Assembly (NCBI GenBank): GCA_910588175.1
Contig: CAJUQQ010000032.1
Span: forward strand, 1-21,271
Direction of reading: 5' to 3'
DNA length: 21,271 nt
Origin: an uncultured Oscillibacter sp.
Lineage (GTDB): Bacteria; Bacillota; Clostridia; Oscillospirales; Oscillospiraceae
Part shown: positions 13,614 through 20,489 of the stretch, one piece after another
Layout of the letters: each line of letters begins with the position of its first letter
Position numbering within the stretch: the first letter of the stretch is position 1
Notes under the pieces: model-generated
What the model saw: the letters and a program-made list of their open reading frames with translations, nothing else
The model's database searches: none
What the model was told of the DNA's origin: nothing
Made by a program: the position numbers and the translations under genes

Positions 13614-15984
13614 GGCAGGCCTCCGGCACGTAGTTTCCCTCCATGGGCATTCCATTCACCGTCAGGGACTCGCAGCCGGACTCTCTGCCGTTTGGATTTT
13701 CCACCAGAATGTGAAGCCTTTTCCCCCGGAAATCCTTCTCGATCTCCAGCGCCTTCCATTCCCTCGGGATGGAGGGCGCGATTTTCAGCCCTTCCAGGTC
13801 CGGCCGCATCCCCAGGATGCCCTCCACACAGCCCACCATAACGGTGGAAGCCGTGCCCGTGAGCCAGTGGACGTGGGACCGCCCGGCGTTTGGGCTGGCC
13901 GGCCCTTCGGTAAACTGGCCGTAGCAGTAGGGTTCGATCTTCCGGATCTCCGCCCGGTCGTTCTGCATGGAGGGGGCGTTTTCCTTGAAATACTCAAAGG
14001 CCCGGTCCCCGTGGCCCAGGAGGGCCTCCGCCAGGATCAGCCATCCCTGAGACTGGGAGAAGACCCCGGCGTTCTCCTTGACCCCGGCGTTGTAGATGAC
14101 GGCCAGCGCCCCGTCGAAGGCGTGGGCGTGGTAGGGCGGGTCCATGAGGATGGCGCCGTAGTCGGTATTCAGCCGGTTATAGACGCTGTTCATGGCCAGC
14201 TGGGCCTGTTTCCCGTCCGCCAGGCCGCTGATGACCGCCCAGCTCTGGGGATTGAGCCACAGGTTGGCCTCCGGGGCGCTGTGGTTTCCGATGACCTCGC
14301 CGGCCTCGGTAAAGCCCCGGATGTAGCGGTCCCCATCCCAGCACAGGTCGTTGAGCAGGGTCCGGAGCTTTTTCTGTTCCCTCTCCAGCCAGTCCAGATA
14401 CCTGCCGTCCTCCCGGCAGGCGGCAAACTCCCGCAGGACGGTAAAGGCGTAGTAGAACTGGAAGGCCACAAAGGAGGACTCCCCCTCCGCCCCCAGCCGC
14501 AGGCAGTCGTTCCAGTCGGCGTGAAGGCCGGCGGGCATCCCGTGGGGGCCTAAATGCTGGAGGGAAAAGTTCAGCGCCCGCTTTAAATGTTCGTATACGG
14601 TGCCCTCATCCCGATTGGCAAAGGGGATGACCTCATCCAAAAAACCAACGTTCCCGGTCTCGGCGATGTATTTGTAGACCGTGGGGAACAGCCACAGCGC
14701 GTCGTCGGCCCGGTAGGCGGGGTGGCCGGTCTCCTGAACGTAGGAGGCGTCCTCCGGTGTGTCCTCATGGCCCGGGTCGTGGGTGAATTTCACCAGGGGC
14801 AGTCCACCGCCGTGGTCCACCTGGGCCGAGAGCATGAAGCGGATTTTCTCCGCCGCTGCCTCCGGCTCCAGATGGATGACGCCCTGGATATCCTGCACCG
14901 TGTCCCGGTAGCCGTAGCCGTTGCGCAAACCGCAGTAAATGAACGACGCCGCCCGGGACCAGGTGAAGGTGATGAAGCTGTTGTAGGCGTTCCAGGTGTT
15001 GATCATGGTGTCGAACGCCGGACAGGGGGTCTTGACCTGGAAATGGGAGAGCTTGCCGTGCCAGAACTGTTTCAGGGCCTCCAGTTCCCGTTCACAGACC
15101 GCCTCCGGGTCTTGATACGCCTTCATAAGAGCGGCGCTTTCCCGCTCGTGTTTCTCCCCCAGCAGGAAGGCCACTGTCACAGTCTCTCCCGGCTTCAGGG
15201 TCACAGCCGCCGAGAGCGCGCCGCAGCTGTTGCCGTTGTAGCCCAGGCGGTTCCAGAGGTTCCCACGCTCCACGCCTACGGGACTGCCGTATCCCCGGTA
15301 GGGTCCCAGGAATTCCGCCCTGTCGCCGCAGTAGGAGGAAACCTCCGCCCCGGCCAGTCCGAAGAATCGCTCGATGACGGACTTGGCGTCCACCTCGTTC
15401 TCCGCCGCGTCCAGATTGCCGTGAATCTGCTGGCGGACCCGGTTTTCGTTGAACAAGGTTCTGGTGACAAACTGGGAGTATTGCAGGTTCACCTGGTCCT
15501 GCTCATAATTGCCGTGGCTGGTAAACTCCGCGTAGCCCGTGAGGGTCAACGTCCGGGGGCGGTCCGAGTCGTTGCGCACCGTCAGCCGCCAGACCTCGTG
15601 GGTCCCGCCCAAGGGCACATAATAAGCCGCCTCGCTGTGGATGCCGCCATAATCCGCCGTCATGACCGTGTAGCCCATTCCGTGGCGGCACTCGCTTTTG
15701 TACGTATCCAGGTCCTTTCCCACCGGCTGCCAGGAGGCGGACCAGAAGTCCCCCGTCTCGTTGTCCCGAAGATAGAGATACCGCCCCGGCTGGTCGAACT
15801 GGTTGAACACATACCGAAGAATCCGTCCGTTGGCCCCGGATTTGACAAAGCTGTAGCCTCCGGCGTTGTTGGAGATCAGCACCCCGTACTCCGGGGAGCC
15901 CAGGTAGTTGGCCCAAGGGGCCGGGGTGTCGGGCCGGGTGATCACGTACTCATGGGCCTGATCGTCAAAAAATCCATACTGCAT
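13579..15984 (-). CDS. GH94 disaccharide phosphorylase, cellobiose-phosphorylase-like
   Basis: Uses phosphate to split a beta-linked disaccharide into glucose 1-phosphate and a free sugar in the cytoplasm. Its 801 residues match the ~800-820 of cellobiose phosphorylases. It opens with the family signature MQYGFFDDQAHEYVITRPDT, followed by WANYLGSPEYGVLISNNAGG and YLRDNETGDFWS. The catalytic acid is Asp490 in GLHADWNDCLRLG, and RNGYGYRDTVQD (354-365) lines the sugar site. The ATG at 15984 is preceded by AAGGAGATGA, and the gene begins 14 bp after the other GH94 gene. Cellobiose is the first guess. The RNGYGYRD stretch differs from the RGMGFRD I recall for proven cellobiose phosphorylases, so another acceptor (laminaribiose, diacetylchitobiose, a gluconate) is possible. 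The family is secure, the substrate is not. Confidence 0.9.
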   Translation of the reverse strand: MQYGFFDDQAHEYVITRPDTPAPWANYLGSPEYGVLISNNAGGYSFVKSGANGRILRYVFNQFDQPGRYLYLRDNETGDFWSASWQPVGKDLDTYKSECRHGMGYTVMTADYGGIHSEAAYYVPLGGTHEVWRLTVRNDSDRPRTLTLTGYAEFTSHGNYEQDQVNLQYSQFVTRTLFNENRVRQQIHGNLDAAENEVDAKSVIERFFGLAGAEVSSYCGDRAEFLGPYRGYGSPVGVERGNLWNRLGYNGNSCGALSAAVTLKPGETVTVAFLLGEKHERESAALMKAYQDPEAVCERELEALKQFWHGKLSHFQVKTPCPAFDTMINTWNAYNSFITFTWSRAASFIYCGLRNGYGYRDTVQDIQGVIHLEPEAAAEKIRFMLSAQVDHGGGLPLVKFTHDPGHEDTPEDASYVQETGHPAYRADDALWLFPTVYKYIAETGNVGFLDEVIPFANRDEGTVYEHLKRALNFSLQHLGPHGMPAGLHADWNDCLRLGAEGESSFVAFQFYYAFTVLREFAACREDGRYLDWLEREQKKLRTLLNDLCWDGDRYIRGFTEAGEVIGNHSAPEANLWLNPQSWAVISGLADGKQAQLAMNSVYNRLNTDYGAILMDPPYHAHAFDGALAVIYNAGVKENAGVFSQSQGWLILAEALLGHGDRAFEYFKENAPSMQNDRAEIRKIEPYCYGQFTEGPASPNAGRSHVHWLTGTASTVMVGCVEGILGMRPDLEGLKIAPSIPREWKALEIEKDFRGKRLHILVENPNGRESGCESLTVNGMPMEGNYVPEACLTARTEIVLTM

Positions 15985-15998
15985 CGCGCGTCATCTCC

Positions 15999-18701
15999 TT
16001 ACATCAATTCCACTGTGATCTGATTTTCCGTCACAGGCAGCCGGTCCAGAAGCGCCCGGTCCAGCAGGACCCGTCCTTCCGCCACCGGCAGCCGCCGCAT
16101 TTGAGGGCCGTCCGCCGTGGTCAGGTACGCCTTTTCCAGCCGGTATTCGCCGTAGTCCTTCCGGCTCAGGTTGACGGCGATCACCTGGAACCGCTTACCG
16201 GCGAAGGGAAGGGCCAGGGAGGCGGTCCCTGCTTCGCCGAACTGCTCCCGCACCAGCTTCGGGGCGATCGTCAGGCTGCCGTTCTCCCCCCGGACGCCGA
16301 ACGCCTCCGTGATTACCGTCAGCATGTACCAGCTGGCCGCGCCGGTGAGGTAGTGGTACATTCCCCGGCCCTCGGCGTTGAAATACTCCGGGATGCCGGG
16401 ATAGATTTTGCTGCTCTCAAAATCCAGAGCGGCGTCCGCCAGGGTCTGAAGCGCCTTATAGCCCTCCTGGACGAAGCCCCGGCGGTAGAGGGCGTTGGCG
16501 TACATCACCGTCATGTGGGAGAACACCGCCCCGTTCTCCTTCTCACCGTAGGCAAAGCCGAACATCCGGCCCATATCGAATTTCAGCTCGTGGAAGTCCG
16601 TGTTCAGCCGGTAGCCCCCCTCCTCTTTTTTGTAGAGGTATTTGTCGGCACTGCGGGCAATGGCCTTCACCTGTTCCTCCGTGGCGGTCCCGCTCATGAT
16701 GGCGAACACCTGTCCGGTAAGCATCATGCGTGCGCCGGTCTCCGCAATGCCCTCCAGGGGCTGCCCGTGGTTGTCATAGTAACTGTTGAACCAGCCGTCC
16801 CTCCCGTCCGCGATCCACTCCTGACGGCGGATGTGCTCCATCAGCCAGTCCGCTTTGCCCTCCAGGTTCTCCGCCAGCTCCATCGGGAGGACCCGGATGG
16901 TCCCGCCGCTGACATTGTGGGCGCAGCGCCGGGTGTATCGCTCCAAGACCGCCTTTTTCTCCGACAGATCGTCGCAGGCCATGGGCGGCGTCCGGAGCAG
17001 CTCCTCCAACTCCTCCGCCAGCTCCACGTTCTTCCAGGTCTCGGCCAGCCGCCGGAGAAGCCCCGCCAGGTCCTTGAGATTGCCTGCGTAGGCGCAGGTG
17101 AAGGCCACGCTCTCCCCCCGCTCCGGGGCCATGTCCAGGGCGTCGTTCCAGTCGGCCCCCCGGAGGCGGAAGATGTTGTGCTCCCCCACCTCATAAAAGG
17201 CGGTGAGGTGCTGAATCAGCAGGTGCTCCAAAATACTGCCGGTGTAGACCTCGCCGGAAGCCGTCCGCTGCCTGTTTCCGTACGCCGGGTCCCACTGTCC
17301 GTCGATCTCTGTACCCCGCATAGCCTGGGGGTCCTTGAAGTAGGAGACCTTCGCGCGCAGGATATCCAGGTCCCCCGTCTGGTCGATGTAGAGCTTGGTG
17401 GTCATCAAGGGCCAGAGGGCGTGGTCCATCCAGACTCGGGCGATGCCGTTGCGGTCCGCGATAAAGTTCCCCAGGCCCTCTCCGATGATGGTGGCGTTGG
17501 TTCCGTCCATCCGCACGCCGCCGAAGCTGGCCTGGATCATCTCCCCCACGCCGCCGGGGTCCATCAGCAGCAGAGACAGGCAGTCCTGCCAGAGGTCCCG
17601 CCAGCCCCGGCCTCCCCGGCCATAGTCGTGGTGGGGCAGGAAGGAACAGCCGTAGATCCGCCGCAGAAGGGGCTGGAGGCTCACCCAGCGCATCAGGCGG
17701 TCGAAGTCCGCCGAGCCGGTCTGGTAGCGGACGTTTACCTTGTCCTGCCAATAAGCTTTTGTGCGCTCCAGGGCGGCATGGACCCGTTCCTCTGTGCCGT
17801 AGGCCGTTAAAATCCGGTCCATGTCCCCGGCATCCTCCGTGATTCCCAGGAAGATGAGGTACACCGACGTTTCTCCAGGTCCCAGGGTGACCTCGGGGAA
17901 GCGGATGCCGCCCATGGCCTCCCTGCCGTCGATCTCCATTCCGGCGGGCCGGGCCTCCCGGTCCTCGCAGACGGCCCGGGGATGGAGAAATGTGCCGCCC
18001 TCGCCCACAAACTCCTGCACCGTCGGGTAGAATCCGGCGGGGGCGCCACCGTTCCCGGTTGTTCCGCAGACATAGTAAATCCGGCGGTTTTCCCGATGGC
18101 CCTTTTCATCAAAGGACATGGTGGGCTTGACCTGGACGCTGTATTTTGTGGTCCGAATCCGGTGGAGCATGGAGGTCACATTCCGGTGGTCCCGGAGGTT
18201 GTCCGCGCTCCGGCCGTAGATGGGAACCGCCGCGACGCCGGTGACGCGCTGGGGCGCAGCGTCCCGGTTTGTCACCCGCACCTCCAGAATCTCCACATTC
18301 TCATCCGGCGGCACAAAGGCCGTCAGCTCCGCCTGAAGGCCATAGCGCCTCGAGGTCCGGCGCACCGTCTGCCACAAGAATCCCGCCGTCAGGACGCTCT
18401 CGTCCTGGTCCGGCGTAAAGCGGGCGGCCTCCTGTTCGGCGCTGACGCCGGAGGCGGACCAGCAGCCCTTTTCCGTCACGCACCAGAAATTTCGGGTGCC
18501 GCGGCTGTTCCGCAGGTCCTCGATGCTTACCGGCTCCAGAAGAAAAGACTCCTGGTCCAGCTTGCTGTCTCCGGCCAGATCGGGGGCGATGGCGCTTTTT
18601 AGTCCGGTCTCGCTGGCCAGGGGAAAATAGAGGCCGCTGACCGCCTCGGGATTTCTCAGTTCAAAGGTTCCGTTTTCATCCAAAAAGCGGATTTTCTCCA
18701 T
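15999..18701 (-). CDS. GH94 phosphorylase, laminaribiose-phosphorylase-like
   Basis: A second inverting phosphorylase, 900 residues, longer than the other and near the ~905-910 of laminaribiose phosphorylases (cellodextrin phosphorylases are nearer 980). It begins MEKIRFLDENGTFELRNP. It carries IYGRSADNLRDHRNVTSMLH in the N-terminal sandwich, FLPHHDYGRGGRGWRDLWQD (355-374) at the active-site entrance, and the catalytic Asp517 in GADWNDALDMA. The start is chosen at 18701, because GGAGGAG lies 5 bases upstream; the ATG at 18704 would be too close. The start overlaps the GH16 stop by one base (TGATG), so the two are translationally coupled. Expected products are glucose and glucose 1-phosphate from laminaribiose or short beta-1,3-glucans. 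The specificity is from length, recalled motifs and the GH16 neighbour, not proven. Confidence 0.88.
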   Translation of the reverse strand: MEKIRFLDENGTFELRNPEAVSGLYFPLASETGLKSAIAPDLAGDSKLDQESFLLEPVSIEDLRNSRGTRNFWCVTEKGCWSASGVSAEQEAARFTPDQDESVLTAGFLWQTVRRTSRRYGLQAELTAFVPPDENVEILEVRVTNRDAAPQRVTGVAAVPIYGRSADNLRDHRNVTSMLHRIRTTKYSVQVKPTMSFDEKGHRENRRIYYVCGTTGNGGAPAGFYPTVQEFVGEGGTFLHPRAVCEDREARPAGMEIDGREAMGGIRFPEVTLGPGETSVYLIFLGITEDAGDMDRILTAYGTEERVHAALERTKAYWQDKVNVRYQTGSADFDRLMRWVSLQPLLRRIYGCSFLPHHDYGRGGRGWRDLWQDCLSLLLMDPGGVGEMIQASFGGVRMDGTNATIIGEGLGNFIADRNGIARVWMDHALWPLMTTKLYIDQTGDLDILRAKVSYFKDPQAMRGTEIDGQWDPAYGNRQRTASGEVYTGSILEHLLIQHLTAFYEVGEHNIFRLRGADWNDALDMAPERGESVAFTCAYAGNLKDLAGLLRRLAETWKNVELAEELEELLRTPPMACDDLSEKKAVLERYTRRCAHNVSGGTIRVLPMELAENLEGKADWLMEHIRRQEWIADGRDGWFNSYYDNHGQPLEGIAETGARMMLTGQVFAIMSGTATEEQVKAIARSADKYLYKKEEGGYRLNTDFHELKFDMGRMFGFAYGEKENGAVFSHMTVMYANALYRRGFVQEGYKALQTLADAALDFESSKIYPGIPEYFNAEGRGMYHYLTGAASWYMLTVITEAFGVRGENGSLTIAPKLVREQFGEAGTASLALPFAGKRFQVIAVNLSRKDYGEYRLEKAYLTTADGPQMRRLPVAEGRVLLDRALLDRLPVTENQITVELM

Positions 18702-19486
18702 CATAGCTCCTCCATTGATTGACGTGTTTTCCGGTATACCCGCACGTAGTCCACCTCAAAAGCGGCGCGGGCAAAGTCTGTTGCTTCATCCGGCGGGCCG
18801 GGCCAAACGCCGCCCACCGCCAGATTCAAAATCACATACATGTTATGGTCAAAGGGCGCTGGGAAGGGCGTGCGGAGGCCATCCGTCCCGGCGGAAAACC
18901 ACTGTTCCACTTCATAGAACAGCCTGCCGTCCACATACCAGCGGATGCACCCGGGAAGCCACTCCAAAGAGAAGGTGTGGAAATCCGCCGCAAAGTCCCC
19001 CTCCGGCAGAGTAACCGCCCCCTGGCTCTGCTCGTGGGGCAGGCCGTAGTGAAGCGTGCCGTAGTTCGTCCGGGGCTCGTGGCCCAGGACCTCACAGACG
19101 TCGATCTCGCCGCAGACGGGCCACTGGCCCCAGCGCTCCTCGTCCCCCGTCATCAGCCAGAAGGCCGGGAGAAATCCCTTCCCCCGGGGGACCCTCAGCC
19201 GGGCCTCAAATATCCCGTATGTGAACTCGTGCTTTCCCTGGGTGGAGATCCGCCCGGAGCGGTAAAAAACGCTTCCATCCCACAGCGTCAGCCTGGTGGG
19301 GCGGATATGCAGGCAGCCGTCCCGCAGGGACAGGACATCTTCCGCGTCTACGTAGGCTTGAAGCTCCTCATTGACCCAGCCCGGATCGTGCAGCTCTATG
19401 TTCCATTTGGTTCTATCCAGAGTTTCCCCGTTAAAATCGTCCTCGAAAACCAGGGCATACCCGTCATAAGAGAGATATTCGCTCAT
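18701..19486 (-). CDS. Intracellular GH16 endo-beta-glucanase (laminarinase/lichenase type)
   Basis: Cleaves internal bonds of beta-1,3- or mixed beta-1,3/1,4-glucans. The 261 residues are almost entirely one GH16 jelly-roll domain: VFEDDFNGETLDRTKWNIEL near the start, GRISTQGKHEFTYGIFEARL (78-97), and the catalytic motif GEIDVCEVLGHEP with nucleophile Glu127, Asp129 and acid/base Glu132. HTFSLEWLPGCIRWYVDGR and LNLAVGGVWPG follow. The motif is the ExDxxE form with the short loop found in laminarinases. No signal peptide, sortase signal or carbohydrate-binding module is present, so the enzyme should stay in the cytoplasm, which is unusual for GH16. ATG at 19486 follows AGAAGGAGATG. It lies 33 bp after the YesL-like gene and is coupled to the GH94 gene. 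Confidence 0.92.
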   Translation of the reverse strand: MSEYLSYDGYALVFEDDFNGETLDRTKWNIELHDPGWVNEELQAYVDAEDVLSLRDGCLHIRPTRLTLWDGSVFYRSGRISTQGKHEFTYGIFEARLRVPRGKGFLPAFWLMTGDEERWGQWPVCGEIDVCEVLGHEPRTNYGTLHYGLPHEQSQGAVTLPEGDFAADFHTFSLEWLPGCIRWYVDGRLFYEVEQWFSAGTDGLRTPFPAPFDHNMYVILNLAVGGVWPGPPDEATDFARAAFEVDYVRVYRKTRQSMEEL

Positions 19487-19519
19487 GATTTCATCTCCTT
19501 CTAAGACTGCATTGTTTTG

Positions 19520-20131
19520 TTACTGCTTGAATATCCTGCGCAGATAAAAGAGGTTCCCATAGGCTCCCGCCGCGGCCCCAATCAGCAGCCACACACCCAG
19601 GAAGGCGCCAAAAAACTGCGGCAGATAAAGAAGAACCAGGATTGGCAGGAGATTGAGCGCCGTGATAAAAAACGTGACCGGGAGATTTGCCAGCGCCAGC
19701 CGCACCGCATTCCCCAGGTGCCTGGAGAAGGTATTTTCAAAACAGGCCAGGAGTGGAAACAACCAGGACAGGATAGCTGTCAACATCACAGCAGCGATGC
19801 AAAACAGCACAAACAACTCCGGCGGAAACAGAAGCGTCTCGGCATAGAGGACCCGGTAAAGGACAGCCAGCAGCGTCAGGTCCGCCAGCAGCAGTACCGC
19901 CGCTGGCGTTGAGGCGGTAAAGGCTTTCCGCAGATTCCGAAGGAAATCCCGAACGGGGGTGCAGTCCCTTTTCTGGTATAGCTCCATCGCTGTCATGTAA
20001 AGGGCCGTGACCGCCGCCCCCAAACAGACGACGGTGCATGAGGTAAGGATGAAGACCACGTTCAAAAAAATCAGGTCGCAGATTTTGGTTAAAAACCGTG
20101 CGATTCCGCTGTTTGGGCCAGGCATGTTCAT
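19520..20131 (-). CDS. YesL-like membrane protein (DUF624)
   Basis: The 203-residue protein has about five hydrophobic segments, including LIFLNVVFILTSCTVVCLGA near the N terminus and FFGAFLGVWLLIGAAAGAYG near the C terminus. The stretch NVVFILTSCTVVCLGAAVTA is characteristic of the DUF624/YesL family, found beside sugar ABC importers and AraC regulators in Firmicutes; its biochemical role is unknown. The start is placed at the ATG at 20131 because AGGAGGG lies upstream at 20142-20148. A start at 20170 would add 13 residues but has no ribosome site. It is the first gene of the GH16/GH94 operon. Confidence 0.85.
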   Translation of the reverse strand: MNMPGPNSGIARFLTKICDLIFLNVVFILTSCTVVCLGAAVTALYMTAMELYQKRDCTPVRDFLRNLRKAFTASTPAAVLLLADLTLLAVLYRVLYAETLLFPPELFVLFCIAAVMLTAILSWLFPLLACFENTFSRHLGNAVRLALANLPVTFFITALNLLPILVLLYLPQFFGAFLGVWLLIGAAAGAYGNLFYLRRIFKQ

Positions 20132-20187
20132 GTTGAAGCGTCCCTCCTGCCGCCAGGTGTTTTCTGCCATTTCAACCAGTGTCTTCT

Positions 20188-20216
20188 ATTCTACAGGAAT
20201 ATATTTGTGCAGGATA
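20188..20216 (-). promoter_or_regulatory. Predicted promoter of the YesL/GH16/GH94 operon
   Basis: TAGAAT (20193 to 20188 on the minus strand) has a poor -35 (TATCCT, 20216-20211) at 17 bp. The leader to the chosen start at 20131 would be about 50 bases. As at the importer operon, a weak -35 overlapped by a proposed regulator half-site suggests activation. Confidence 0.45.
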
Positions 20217-20242
20217 TCAGCGTTCAATAGAAAATATCAAAA
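20214..20242 (-). promoter_or_regulatory. Proposed AraC-family operator, YesL/GH16/GH94 operon
   Basis: ATATCAAAATTC at 20234-20245 and ATATCAGCGTTC at 20214-20225 form a direct repeat with a 20-bp period (9 of 12 identical). The distal copy starts 41 bp beyond the predicted -10 box, the same distance as at the importer operon. Confidence 0.5.
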
Positions 20243-20245
20243 TTC

Positions 20246-20445
20246 TTGCAGAATGTTTGATCAAGATACTTTGCATGTTATAGAAGCTGATTTTCAAACT
20301 CTAAATGGCCTCAAAATCGACTTGATTCACCGCCTGGTTTTATGGCAAGATTTCAGTTAGATAAATTCTAGTTTATCCGTCAAATCCCTTTAGAACCCTG
20401 ATATGTCAAGGCATCCCACAGGTTAAATGTCCAAACCTTATGTAA
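20246..20445. other. AT-rich spacer at the boundary with the integrase, no gene seen
   Basis: This is distinctly more AT-rich than the flanking genes. It contains no convincing coding frame, tRNA or tRNA fragment. It is the likely place for an attachment-site junction of the element that carries the integrase, but no repeat of it was found elsewhere in the window. Confidence 0.4.
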
Positions 20446-20485
20446 TTTCCCTTGTTTTTGCCCTTATGGGCTGAAACAAGGGAAA
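20446..20485. terminator. Strong hairpin just after the integrase stop codon
   Basis: TTTCCCTTGTTT (20446-20457) pairs perfectly with AAACAAGGGAAA (20474-20485). Inside it, GCCC/GGGC (20460-20463, 20468-20471) closes a TTAT loop after a 2-by-2 mismatch. It lies 4 bases from the integrase stop at 20490. No T run follows on the minus strand, and only CTTTTT follows on the plus strand, so it may be a terminator, a recombination-site structure, or both. Confidence 0.45.
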
Positions 20486-20489
20486 CTTT

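Noticed and set aside
14587..17810. Long plus-strand frames opposite both GH94 genes
   Set aside because: They lie opposite conserved catalytic motifs (DWND) on the minus strand and have no ribosome site or recognisable domain.
20246..20445. tRNA gene or fragment as integrase target
   Set aside because: No cloverleaf, T-loop sequence (GGTTCRA) or CCA end could be found.
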